NCBI RefSeq assembly: GCF_040395035.1
Contig: NZ_JBEBRB010000001.1
Coordinates: 1-64,000, forward strand
DNA length: 64,000 nt
Direction: 5' to 3'
Origin: Parapedobacter lycopersici_A
GTDB lineage: Bacteria; Bacteroidota; Bacteroidia; Sphingobacteriales; Sphingobacteriaceae
Shown here: positions 44,664 to 52,318 of the stretch, one piece after another
Layout of the letters: every line of letters begins with the position of its first letter
How positions within the stretch are numbered: the stretch's first letter is position 1
Translations under genes and position numbers: made by a program
The notes under the pieces: model-generated
Seen by the model: the letters and a program-made list of their open reading frames with translations, nothing else
Database searches by the model: none
What the model was told of the DNA's origin: nothing

Positions 44664-45962
44664 TTAAAGTCCCTCTTCGACGAGGTGCTCTACATACTTC
44701 CGCACCGTATCGTTGGCAAAGCGGCTGGTCACGTCAAAAGCAAAGGCATGCACCAACAATACCCGGGCCTGTGCTTCGCTGATTCCCCTCGCCCGCAGGT
44801 AAAAAAGTGCTTCGGGGTCAAATTGGCCGATTGTGCAGCCGTGACTGCATTTTACATCGTCAGCAAAGATCTCCAGCTGCGGTTTGGTATAAACCGCCGA
44901 CTGCTCACCAATCAGCATATTGTTGTTTTGCTGGAAGGCGTTTGTTTTCTGTGCATCCTCGCGGACAAATATCTTGCCGTTGAATACCGCCGTGGATGTA
45001 TCCTGCGTAATATTCTTATACCATTCGTAGCTTTCGCAATGGGGTTTGAGGTGGTCTACGATGGTATGGTTATCCACAAACTGGTTGCCCGCCGTCAATG
45101 CAATGCCATAAAGGTGGCTTTCTACTTCACTGGCATCCAACCGGACATTGATATTATTCCGGACGAAGGATGCCCCGGGAAAACTGCAGTTATAATTATT
45201 ATACAGGCTGTGTTTCTCCTGGTATACTTCTATGTGGTTGAGGTAATTGCCGGATTCACCCGCTACCTGCAGGGCATAGTGTTGCAATTTGCCTCCCTCA
45301 TGTACCACAATTTCACTTACGTGGTTGTTCAGGTACTGTGTCGCACCGCCTTCCGTAACCAGCGACTCAATGATTTCCATTTCTGCATGCCGGCCAACCA
45401 CGTACAGGTTGCGTACCTGGGCGAACAACGGTGTCTCCGCTGCAGCCACATGGATGATATGCACCGGTTTATCCAGCACCGCATCAGGCGCCAGTGAAAT
45501 AAAAACCCCGGATTTAAACAGCGCCGTATTCAGCGCAACAAAAGGGTTATCCGTTTTATCGGCGTATTCCGCAAAATGCTTGGTAAAAGCCAATTCATCG
45601 ATCGCCTTTTCCATGGGCAGCACCGTTAACCCCGCTACCGGTACCGAATCAGACAGCGCTTCGCTAAAAACACCGTCTACCAATACAATCCGATAGGCAT
45701 CCAGCCCCGGAATGGCCGCCAATGCCAGGTCTGCATGCAAGGGCTGATCTGCGCCGGCCAATGTATACGGCTGATTCAGGAGCGGTTGCGTATTGGTATA
45801 TTTCCAGTCTTCCCATTTCACTGTAGGGAAACCGGTTTGTTTAAACCGCTCAAAAGCAAGCTTACGCAGTTCACCGAGCGGATGCGGTGCCTGCACCGCG
45901 CGGTCCTCCTCATATGCGCGGGTGAGTTGGTTATATAGGGATTCCGTTACTTGTGTAATCAT
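44664..45962 (-). CDS. sufD: Fe-S cluster assembly protein SufD
   Basis: SufD pairs with SufB and SufC in the scaffold that builds iron-sulfur clusters. The 432-residue sequence has the beta-helix core and the C-terminal DDVKCSHGCTIGQFDPEALFYLRARGIS (His about 360 in SHG), typical of SufD. The ATG at 45962 is chosen because the family starts there (MITQVTESLYNQL); the upstream frame overlaps sufC. sufC precedes it by 43 bases. The cysteine desulfurase SufS and SufE are not in the window. Confidence 0.95.
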   Translation of the reverse strand: MITQVTESLYNQLTRAYEEDRAVQAPHPLGELRKLAFERFKQTGFPTVKWEDWKYTNTQPLLNQPYTLAGADQPLHADLALAAIPGLDAYRIVLVDGVFSEALSDSVPVAGLTVLPMEKAIDELAFTKHFAEYADKTDNPFVALNTALFKSGVFISLAPDAVLDKPVHIIHVAAAETPLFAQVRNLYVVGRHAEMEIIESLVTEGGATQYLNNHVSEIVVHEGGKLQHYALQVAGESGNYLNHIEVYQEKHSLYNNYNCSFPGASFVRNNINVRLDASEVESHLYGIALTAGNQFVDNHTIVDHLKPHCESYEWYKNITQDTSTAVFNGKIFVREDAQKTNAFQQNNNMLIGEQSAVYTKPQLEIFADDVKCSHGCTIGQFDPEALFYLRARGISEAQARVLLVHAFAFDVTSRFANDTVRKYVEHLVEEGL

Positions 45963-46005
45963 TATTTCTTTCGCTAGTGGCGTTCGATAATACCGTCTTA
46001 TTTTA

Positions 46006-46770
46006 TTAAACAGCGTTTTCCGCCCCAACAGTTTCTTTAATCCAGTCGTATCCTTTTTCTTCCAGCTCCAATGCCAGTTCCTTGGTACCTGAACGTACAA
46101 TACGTCCTTTATACAGCACGTGTACGAAATCCGGAACAATGTATTCCAGCAGCCGCTGGTAGTGGGTAATCACGATGAAGGCATTATCCTTTGAGCGCAG
46201 GTGATTTACCCCGCTGGCCACAATGCGCAGGGCATCGATATCCAGTCCTGAATCGGTTTCATCAAGAATGGCCAGCTTCGGTTCCAGCATCGCCAACTGG
46301 AAAATTTCATTGCGTTTCTTTTCACCGCCCGAGAACCCTTCGTTCAACGACCGGTTAGCCAGCTTGGCATCAAACTCGACCAGCTGCTGTTTTTCCTTTA
46401 CCAGCTTCAGGAAATCCCGGGCTTCCAGCGGCGGTAAGCCTTTGTAAGCGCGGATTTCACTCAGCGCGGTCTTCAAAAAGTTGATATTGGATACACCGGG
46501 AATCTCCACCGGATATTGGAAGGCCAGGAATACGCCTTCGCGCGCCCGGTCTTCGGGCGAGAGTTCCAGCAAATCCTTCCCGTCCAGCAACACCTCGCCA
46601 GCAGTCACTTCGTAGGACTCCCGTCCGGCAAGCACATTCCCGAGCGTACTCTTGCCCGAACCGTTGGGTCCCATGATGGCATGTACCTCGCCCGCCTTTA
46701 CCTCCAGATTTAAGCCCTTCAGGATTTCCTGACTTTCGACTGCTGCGTGTAAATTATTGATTGTTAACAT
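46006..46770 (-). CDS. sufC: Fe-S cluster assembly ATPase SufC
   Basis: SufC is the ABC-type ATPase of the SufBCD scaffold and drives its conformational change. The 254-residue protein has Walker A GPNGSGKST (about 34), signature FSGGEKKRNEIFQ (about 145) and Walker B LAILDETDSGLD, with the SufC-specific ETDSGLD. It lies between sufB and sufD on the same strand. Confidence 0.97.
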   Translation of the reverse strand: MLTINNLHAAVESQEILKGLNLEVKAGEVHAIMGPNGSGKSTLGNVLAGRESYEVTAGEVLLDGKDLLELSPEDRAREGVFLAFQYPVEIPGVSNINFLKTALSEIRAYKGLPPLEARDFLKLVKEKQQLVEFDAKLANRSLNEGFSGGEKKRNEIFQLAMLEPKLAILDETDSGLDIDALRIVASGVNHLRSKDNAFIVITHYQRLLEYIVPDFVHVLYKGRIVRSGTKELALELEEKGYDWIKETVGAENAV

Positions 46771-46832
46771 TCTATTTTGCGTACTATAAATTATTTGCGT
46801 TTAATTTCATTCAAATGGAGCCGCCCGGACAC

Positions 46833-48284
46833 CTACCCGACACTGCCTTCCAGGGAAATTGCCAGCAGTTTCTGTGCTTCAACAGCAAATTCCATCGGGA
46901 GCTGATTAAGCACTTCCTTGGCATACCCGTTGACAATCAGGCCCACCGCTTTCTCCGGGTCGATCCCCCGCTGGGTAAGGTAGAACAGTTGGTCTTCCCC
47001 GATCTTGGACGTAGTTGCTTCGTGTTCGAGCGTAGCCGTTCTATTCCGGTTTTCGATATAGGGAAATGTATGTGCACCGCAGCGGTCACCGATCAACAGC
47101 GAATCACATTGCGTAAAATTACGGGAGCCGTCCGCACCGGGACCAATCTTCACCAGTCCGCGGTAGCTGTTGTGGCTGGTACCCGCCGATATGCCCTTTG
47201 ACACAATCTTGCTGCGCGTATGCTTACCCAGGTGAATCATTTTCGTACCTGTATCCGCAAGCTGCTTGTTACGCGTCAGGGCGACGGAATAAAACTCGCC
47301 GACCGAATGATCGCCTTTCAGGATTACACCCGGATATTTCCAGGTAATCGCCGATCCGGTTTCTACCTGGGTCCAGGAGATTTTGCTGTTATCGCCTTTG
47401 CATATGCCGCGCTTGGTCACGAAATTATAAATTCCGCCTTTGCCGTCCTTATCGCCCGGATACCAGTTCTGCACGGTTGAATATTTAATTTCGGCATCCT
47501 TCAGCGCGATCAGTTCCACAACCGCGGCATGCAGTTGGTTCTCATCCCGCATCGGGGCCGTACATCCTTCAAGGTAACTGACATAGGCTCCCTCGTCGGC
47601 AATGATCAACGTCCGCTCAAACTGGCCGGTATTTTCCGCATTAATTCGGAAATAGGTGGAAAGCTCCATCGGACAGCGCACCCCCTTGGGGATATACACA
47701 AACGAGCCGTCGGAAAATACGGCCGAGTTCAATGCCGCATATACGTTGTCCGTCTGCGGCACCACGCTGCCAAGGTATTGTTTCACCAGCTCAGGATGCT
47801 CCTGTACCGCTTCGCCAAAAGAACAGAAAATAACACCCTGTTCCTTCAGTTTTTCACGGAATGTGGTTTTTACCGACACGCTGTCAAACACCGCATCCAC
47901 GGCAACCACGCCGGCCAGTACTTTCTGTTCATCAAGCGGAATCCCCAGCTTTTCAAAGGTAGAAAGCAATTCAGGGTCCACTTCATCCAGGCTGTTCAGC
48001 TTGGGTTTCGCTTTGGGAGCCGCGTAGTAGGAAATATCCTGGAAGTCTACTTCCGGAAGCGTAAAATTCTGCCAGGCAGGCATATCCATCTTCATGAAAT
48101 GGCGCAACGCCTTAAGCCGCCATTCCAGCAGCCATTCCGGTTCATTTTTCTTTGCTGAGATTAAGCGCACCGTATCCTCATTCAGCCCCTTGGGGGCAAT
48201 ATCCATTTCGATATCGGTGGTAAACCCGTATTTATACTCTTCGAGCGCGAGCTCTTTTAACATTTCATCGTCTTTTGTACTCAT
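46833..48284 (-). CDS. sufB: Fe-S cluster assembly protein SufB
   Basis: SufB is the main scaffold protein of the Suf system. The 483-residue sequence has YISYYAAPK-like residues near 80, SDGSFVYIPKGVRCPMELSTYFRIN in pieces, the core GCTAPM (Cys about 245) and NRTATLEHEATTSKIGEDQLFYLTQRGI at the C-terminus. A good ribosome-binding sequence AAGGAG precedes the ATG. It is the first gene of sufBCD; the 12-base motif ACAAAATGTAAA at 48296 lies just upstream. Confidence 0.96.
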   Translation of the reverse strand: MSTKDDEMLKELALEEYKYGFTTDIEMDIAPKGLNEDTVRLISAKKNEPEWLLEWRLKALRHFMKMDMPAWQNFTLPEVDFQDISYYAAPKAKPKLNSLDEVDPELLSTFEKLGIPLDEQKVLAGVVAVDAVFDSVSVKTTFREKLKEQGVIFCSFGEAVQEHPELVKQYLGSVVPQTDNVYAALNSAVFSDGSFVYIPKGVRCPMELSTYFRINAENTGQFERTLIIADEGAYVSYLEGCTAPMRDENQLHAAVVELIALKDAEIKYSTVQNWYPGDKDGKGGIYNFVTKRGICKGDNSKISWTQVETGSAITWKYPGVILKGDHSVGEFYSVALTRNKQLADTGTKMIHLGKHTRSKIVSKGISAGTSHNSYRGLVKIGPGADGSRNFTQCDSLLIGDRCGAHTFPYIENRNRTATLEHEATTSKIGEDQLFYLTQRGIDPEKAVGLIVNGYAKEVLNQLPMEFAVEAQKLLAISLEGSVG

Positions 48285-48603
48285 AATGCTCCTTCACAAA
48301 ATGTAAACATCATAACGGCTGGCGGCATCTCCGCTTTAGCCCTGCAAAGTTACGGTTTTGGCCGCAATAAACCTTATGCATACGCCGTTCTTTTCGTGTA
48401 AAATAGCGAAAATCAAGCAGATTTGCGGTTTCCATCCCATCGATCCGGTATTTTTACAAATCGGTGATAATGGAAAATTCGCCCATCATCCGGTGCCGTG
48501 GGGCCAGGCACCGTGACCGCGCATCAATTCTTCAAAAATTAATTGTATTATTGCCAAATATAATTTGGTATATTGCCCTGTTTAGCATATTAAAAACACA
48601 GTT
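48285..48603. other. divergent intergenic region sufB / lrp
   Basis: No gene is supported in these 319 bases. Visible are ACAAAATGTAAA at 48296-48307 near the sufB start, a GC hairpin CGGTGCC/GGCACCG (48491-48497, 48507-48513), and the palindrome at 48554-48568 before the regulator gene. Confidence 0.6.
48554..48568. promoter_or_regulatory. palindrome, candidate operator of the Lrp gene
   Basis: CCAAATATAATTTGG is a perfect 6-bp-arm palindrome around ATA, 35 bases before the ATG. An AT-rich palindrome is what Lrp/AsnC proteins bind, and they usually autoregulate. Confidence 0.45.
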
Positions 48604-49074
48604 ATGCCTTTCCAACCCGATAAAACCGATTTCAAAATCCTGAAATTGCTGCAGGAAAATGGGCGAATCACCAATCTACAGTTAGCGTCGAGCATCGGCC
48701 TCTCGCCTGCTCCCACGCTGGAACGGGTACGTAAATTGGAAAACTCAGGATACATCAAAAGCTACCATGCTTTTGTCGACGAAGAGAAACTCGGACTGGG
48801 CATCAAATCGTTTATCCAGGTTTCCCTCGACTTCCACACGCATAATGCCATTCCGGAGTTTGTCGCCGCCGTGCAGCACATCAAAGAGGTGACCGAGTGC
48901 CACCACGTAACAGGCCAGTGCGATTTTATCCTGAAGGTATATGTAAAAGACATCAAAGCCTACGAGGCCGTCATCATGGAAAAAATAAGCAAGATTCCCT
49001 ACGTGAAAACATTCCAGACGATGATGATCATGTCGACCAGCAAGAAAGAACCCATCGTGCCCATGGAGTACTGA
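48604..49074 (+). CDS. Lrp/AsnC-family transcriptional regulator
   Basis: The 156-residue protein has an N-terminal helix-turn-helix (DFKILKLLQENGRITNLQLASSIGLSPAPTLERVRKLE) of the Lrp type, here quoted only as positions about 8-45, and a C-terminal ligand-binding RAM domain (GLGIKSFIQVSLDFH, TGQCDFILKVYVKD). Members sense amino acids or related small molecules. It stands divergent from sufB and its stop codon abuts that of ung. A palindrome upstream suggests self-regulation. Confidence 0.92.
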   Translation: MPFQPDKTDFKILKLLQENGRITNLQLASSIGLSPAPTLERVRKLENSGYIKSYHAFVDEEKLGLGIKSFIQVSLDFHTHNAIPEFVAAVQHIKEVTECHHVTGQCDFILKVYVKDIKAYEAVIMEKISKIPYVKTFQTMMIMSTSKKEPIVPMEY

Positions 49075-49746
49075 TCAGACCTGCCAGTCGATCGGCTTTC
49101 GTCCGTGCTGTTCCAAAAACTGGTTGGCCCTGGAAAAATGCCTGCATCCGAAGAAACCATTGTGGGCTGATAACGGCGAGGGGTGCGCGGCGGTCAGGAT
49201 ATGGTGCTTCCGGTAATCGATTAAGGCCGCCTTGTCCTTGGCATACCTCCCCCACAGCAGAAAAACCAATCCTTCGCGTTGCGCCGACAATTCGGCAATA
49301 GCCTTATCGGTAAACGTTTCCCATCCTTTCCGCTGATGTGATCCGGCGGTATGCGCACGCACCGTCAGCGTTGCATTAAGCAGCAGTACCCCCTGATCGG
49401 CCCAGGCCGTCAGGTCACCATGGTCCGGAATCCGGAAATCCGGGATATCCGTCTGCAATTCCTTATACATATTCCGCAGTGACGGCGGGATTTCAATGCC
49501 ACGGGGCACCGAAAAGGATAGCCCCATGGCCTGCCCGACGTTGTGGTATGGGTCCTGTCCCAGGATCACCACCTTTACCCGATCAAATGGGGTGTGTTCA
49601 AATGCGTTAAAAATGAGCCGGTTCGGCGGAAAGACGGCGTGCTGCTGCAATTCGGATTTTAAAAACCCCTTAAGTGCCTGCATATAGGGTTTTTCAAATT
49701 CCGGCCCCAGTACGGCCTTCCAACTGCTTTCTAATTGAATGTTCAT
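49075..49746 (-). CDS. ung: uracil-DNA glycosylase
   Basis: Ung removes uracil from DNA, starting base-excision repair. The 223-residue sequence has the catalytic loop VVILGQDPYHN (Asp about 64), GVLLLNATLTVRAH, LVFLLWGRYAKDK and the DNA-intercalating HPSPLSAHNGFFGCRHFS. The ATG at 49746 is the family start. The gene ends back to back with the Lrp gene, no base between the stops. Confidence 0.97.
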   Translation of the reverse strand: MNIQLESSWKAVLGPEFEKPYMQALKGFLKSELQQHAVFPPNRLIFNAFEHTPFDRVKVVILGQDPYHNVGQAMGLSFSVPRGIEIPPSLRNMYKELQTDIPDFRIPDHGDLTAWADQGVLLLNATLTVRAHTAGSHQRKGWETFTDKAIAELSAQREGLVFLLWGRYAKDKAALIDYRKHHILTAAHPSPLSAHNGFFGCRHFSRANQFLEQHGRKPIDWQV

Positions 49747-49813
49747 ATGCGTTGGCAATATATTCTTTATTTGGCAATACCCGGTTGAAAACAGTCGGTA
49801 CAAATAAATAAAT

Positions 49814-49828
49814 TTTACAAAATGTAAA
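49814..49828. promoter_or_regulatory. palindrome sharing 12 bases with the sufB leader
   Basis: TTTACAAAATGTAAA is a perfect palindrome with AAA centre, lying between ung and the next divergent gene. Its last twelve bases recur at 48296-48307. Confidence 0.3.
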
Positions 49829-49910
49829 GAAAACAGGTTGTAGAAGCGCCCAAATAAACGGATATTTGCCTAATTTTTATTTTGTTGGGTTACGCAAAGA
49901 AATAGATTAC

Positions 49911-50447
49911 ATGTCAAATATTGTTCGAATTATCCTCTCTTCACTCCTGCTGCTGGGCACCGTGGCCTTATTCATTTATGGCGAGTGGGGCTGGGGAATA
50001 TTGGGTATCTTCCTTACCCTTATCGCATTCGTCACCGTTTTTTTCAACGAGAACATGCTTATTGCGCAATTTTACCTGCGCAAAGAAAATATGCCAAAAG
50101 CCGCTAAGTGGCTGGGGAACATTACGCAGTATGAAAAACAACTCATCCGCGCGCAGCATGGTTATTACCACCTGCTACTTGGCCTGCTCGAATCCCAGAA
50201 AGCACCGCTCCAGTCGGAAAAATATTTCAAACGGGCACTGACGCTGGGCCTGCACATGGGGCACAACGTTGCGCTGGCGAAATTAAGCCTGGCCGGTATT
50301 GCTATGGCCAAGCGCAATAAAAGGGAAGCTACCAAATACCTGCAGGAGGCAAAAAAAGCAGACAAGAACAAACTGCTGGCCGACCAGATCAAACTGATGA
50401 AAGACCAGATGGGGCTGATGGATAAGCAGCAGATCCGGTACCGGTAG
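49911..50447 (+). CDS. membrane-anchored TPR-like hypothetical protein
   Basis: I do not recognise a named family. The 178-residue protein starts with two hydrophobic helices (about 4-22 and 27-44) followed by helical repeats resembling tetratricopeptide units (YEKQLIRAQHGYYHLLLGLLESQ, YFKRALTLGL, AGIAMAKRNKREATKYLQEAKKAD), here seen about 70-155. The ATG at 49911 is chosen since the upstream extension has no membrane or repeat character. The TPR part would face the cytoplasm or periplasm; no partner is evident. Confidence 0.75.
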   Translation: MSNIVRIILSSLLLLGTVALFIYGEWGWGILGIFLTLIAFVTVFFNENMLIAQFYLRKENMPKAAKWLGNITQYEKQLIRAQHGYYHLLLGLLESQKAPLQSEKYFKRALTLGLHMGHNVALAKLSLAGIAMAKRNKREATKYLQEAKKADKNKLLADQIKLMKDQMGLMDKQQIRYR

Positions 50448-50448
50448 G

Positions 50449-50931
50449 TCAATTGGCCAGGTAAACATCCAAAAACCGGCCCACTTCCGACCGGTCTTCA
50501 AATACCACTTTCGTTACCGCTATCCGTTTGGCATCCGGCGCAATGCGTTCCGCCGTAACAGTTAACGGAACTGCCGTACGGGGCTGCAGTACGTAATGCA
50601 GGTAATTCTGCCGGTCCGTGAACCGCATGCGTACCTGTCCCAAAGCCATGGTGGAAAAGTAATATGCATTCTGCTGATCGTCGACCAGCTGGGTACCATA
50701 AACGTTGATCTTCAGTTCGCGCGGATTGGCTTTAAGGTTAGTCAGCGTGATCTCTACAGTCGCGGTGTGCGTAGCTGAGTCGATCCGGAAGTCCACCACG
50801 TCGAACTGCACACTGTCCACCACCACGGTAGCAGAATCCGTCGGGCCCGTTACAGCGTTCCCCGACTGTGCCGCCGCCAGAACGGGCGCCATGCAAAGGA
50901 TCAGCAGGTATAGTCGGGAGCTCAATTTCAT
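50449..50931 (-). CDS. exported hypothetical protein
   Basis: The family is not recognised. The 160-residue protein has a signal peptide ending LAAAQ (about 22), a threonine-rich linker and a beta-rich domain with the pattern of an immunoglobulin-like or DUF4352-like fold (ATVEITLTNLKANPRELKI, then VPLTVTAERI). It is probably periplasmic. The DUF4293 gene precedes it on the same strand by nine bases, so the two are likely transcribed together. Confidence 0.7.
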   Translation of the reverse strand: MKLSSRLYLLILCMAPVLAAAQSGNAVTGPTDSATVVVDSVQFDVVDFRIDSATHTATVEITLTNLKANPRELKINVYGTQLVDDQQNAYYFSTMALGQVRMRFTDRQNYLHYVLQPRTAVPLTVTAERIAPDAKRIAVTKVVFEDRSEVGRFLDVYLAN

Positions 50932-50940
50932 GCGGTGGTG

Positions 50941-51414
50941 TTACCGGAGCCGGTCGGCCGACTTGATTAGTTTTTCGTCCTTGCGCACCCCGCCCATGGC
51001 CATCAACAGAAAGATCATCGCAATGGGTAGCAGGAAAAAGCCGACGCCGATGTTCCGGGCCGAAAGGAACTGCCGGGCTTCGGTCAACGCCGTACTTGCC
51101 GACGAATACAGCCAAAAGCCGAACAGGAGAATCAGTACCAGCTCGAGCACAATCAGCTGCACCTGCAGCTTGCGCTGTTTATACTGAAAAACGATGTACA
51201 AAGGAAAGATGCCCAGTATCACCGTAGCTATGGTCTGCAGCAGAAACCATTCCTCACGGATGGCCTGTCCTTCAAATCCACGGTATTTTCCCGTCACCTT
51301 CAGCGCCTGGCCCATGCCGGCAAGATCTGCATATTGCAGGTAGGGAAAAAGGAATAACGCAAAAATGGTGGCAGAAGCCAGAAACAACCAAATAGTTTGT
51401 ATGCGCTGTATCAT
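50941..51414 (-). CDS. DUF4293-family membrane protein
   Basis: The 157-residue protein has four helices (about 5-22, 60-80, 86-106, 118-140) and the start MIQRIQTIWLFLA typical of DUF4293, a family found only in Bacteroidota and of unknown role. The downstream exported protein gene follows closely. It is divergent from truA. Confidence 0.9.
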   Translation of the reverse strand: MIQRIQTIWLFLASATIFALFLFPYLQYADLAGMGQALKVTGKYRGFEGQAIREEWFLLQTIATVILGIFPLYIVFQYKQRKLQVQLIVLELVLILLFGFWLYSSASTALTEARQFLSARNIGVGFFLLPIAMIFLLMAMGGVRKDEKLIKSADRLR

Positions 51415-51446
51415 AAGGACGTAACCTGATTATCGATTAGATAAGG

Positions 51447-51454
51447 CAAACTTA
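51447..51454 (-). promoter_or_regulatory. TAAGTTTG -7 element for the DUF4293 gene
   Basis: Minus-strand TAAGTTTG; predicted leader about 26 bases to the ATG at 51414. Confidence 0.5.
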
Positions 51455-51473
51455 GAAAAATTGTTTTAAATCC

Positions 51474-51481
51474 TACCTTTG
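51474..51481 (+). promoter_or_regulatory. TACCTTTG -7 element for truA
   Basis: Matches TAnnTTTG. The predicted start near 51488 coincides with the GTG at 51487, which makes the TTG at 51496 an alternative translation start. Confidence 0.5.
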
Positions 51482-51486
51482 TTCCT

Positions 51487-52254
51487 GTGAAAACCTTGCA
51501 AACACGGTATTTTATTGAAATTGCTTTTGACGGAGGCGCTTACCACGGCTGGCAGGCGCAGCCCAATGCCCGCACCGTGCAGGAATTGCTGGACGCCGCG
51601 CTTGGCGTGGTGGTGCGCCAGCCGATCGCAACCACAGGATGCGGCCGTACCGATGCCGGCGTACATGCCCGGCAGCTGTATGCGCACTTCGATCTCGCGG
51701 CGGGTAACGACATACCTGACCCGCAGCGGATGCTGCACAGCCTGAATTCGCTGCTGCCCCCGGACATTGCGGCCAAAAGGCTGATTGCCGTACCGTCGGA
51801 TGCCCATGCCCGGTTCGATGCGGTAAAACGGTCTTATGAATATCACCTTCACTTCGACAAGAACCCCTTTCTGCAAAGGCGGTCCTGGCAGGTACACGGC
51901 ATTCCTGACGTAGACGCCATGAACGAGGCGGCCGGCTACCTGCTGGATTATCACGATTTCGCCTGTTTCAGCAAATCCAACACCCAGGTGGCCACCTTTA
52001 CCTGCAAACTCACCCGGGCCGAATGGCAATGGACACCGGACGGCAGGCTCATTTTTTATATTTCCGCCGACCGGTTCCTCCGCAACATGGTACGCGCCAT
52101 TGTGGGCACCCTCCTGGAAATCGGCCGAAAGGAAAAGCCCCCTGAACACATGCATACCGTGGTTGCCAGCCGGAACCGCAGCGCGGCGGGCACCTCCGTA
52201 CCGGCTCACGGCCTGTACCTCACCGAAGTCGTATATCCCTACATTCCCGGGTAA
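51487..52254 (+). CDS. truA: tRNA pseudouridine(38-40) synthase
   Basis: TruA forms pseudouridine at positions 38-40 of the tRNA anticodon arm. The 255-residue sequence has RYFIEIAFDGGAYHGWQAQ at the N-terminus, the catalytic aspartate in TTGCGRTDAGVHA (about 58) and FLRNMVRAIVGTLLEIG near the end. The start may be the GTG at 51487 or the TTG at 51496; the latter gives M-QTRYFIEIA, closer to relatives and to the predicted transcript start. Confidence 0.94.
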   Translation: MKTLQTRYFIEIAFDGGAYHGWQAQPNARTVQELLDAALGVVVRQPIATTGCGRTDAGVHARQLYAHFDLAAGNDIPDPQRMLHSLNSLLPPDIAAKRLIAVPSDAHARFDAVKRSYEYHLHFDKNPFLQRRSWQVHGIPDVDAMNEAAGYLLDYHDFACFSKSNTQVATFTCKLTRAEWQWTPDGRLIFYISADRFLRNMVRAIVGTLLEIGRKEKPPEHMHTVVASRNRSAAGTSVPAHGLYLTEVVYPYIPG

Positions 52255-52273
52255 GATACGTGAAAAAAATCCG

Positions 52274-52281
52274 TACTTTTG
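52274..52281 (+). promoter_or_regulatory. TACTTTTG -7 element for the exporter gene
   Basis: Matches TAnnTTTG; predicted leader about 31 bases to the TTG at 52319. Confidence 0.5.
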
Positions 52282-52318
52282 CATCCTGTCCTATTGCTGA
52301 CAGCCAAGAACAAGTAAA

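Noticed and set aside
44646..45497. 283-codon plus-strand frame after the flavoprotein
   Set aside because: Antisense of sufD, which has clear family motifs; the plus-strand translation has none.
51466..52284. 272-codon minus-strand frame
   Set aside because: Antisense shadow of truA.
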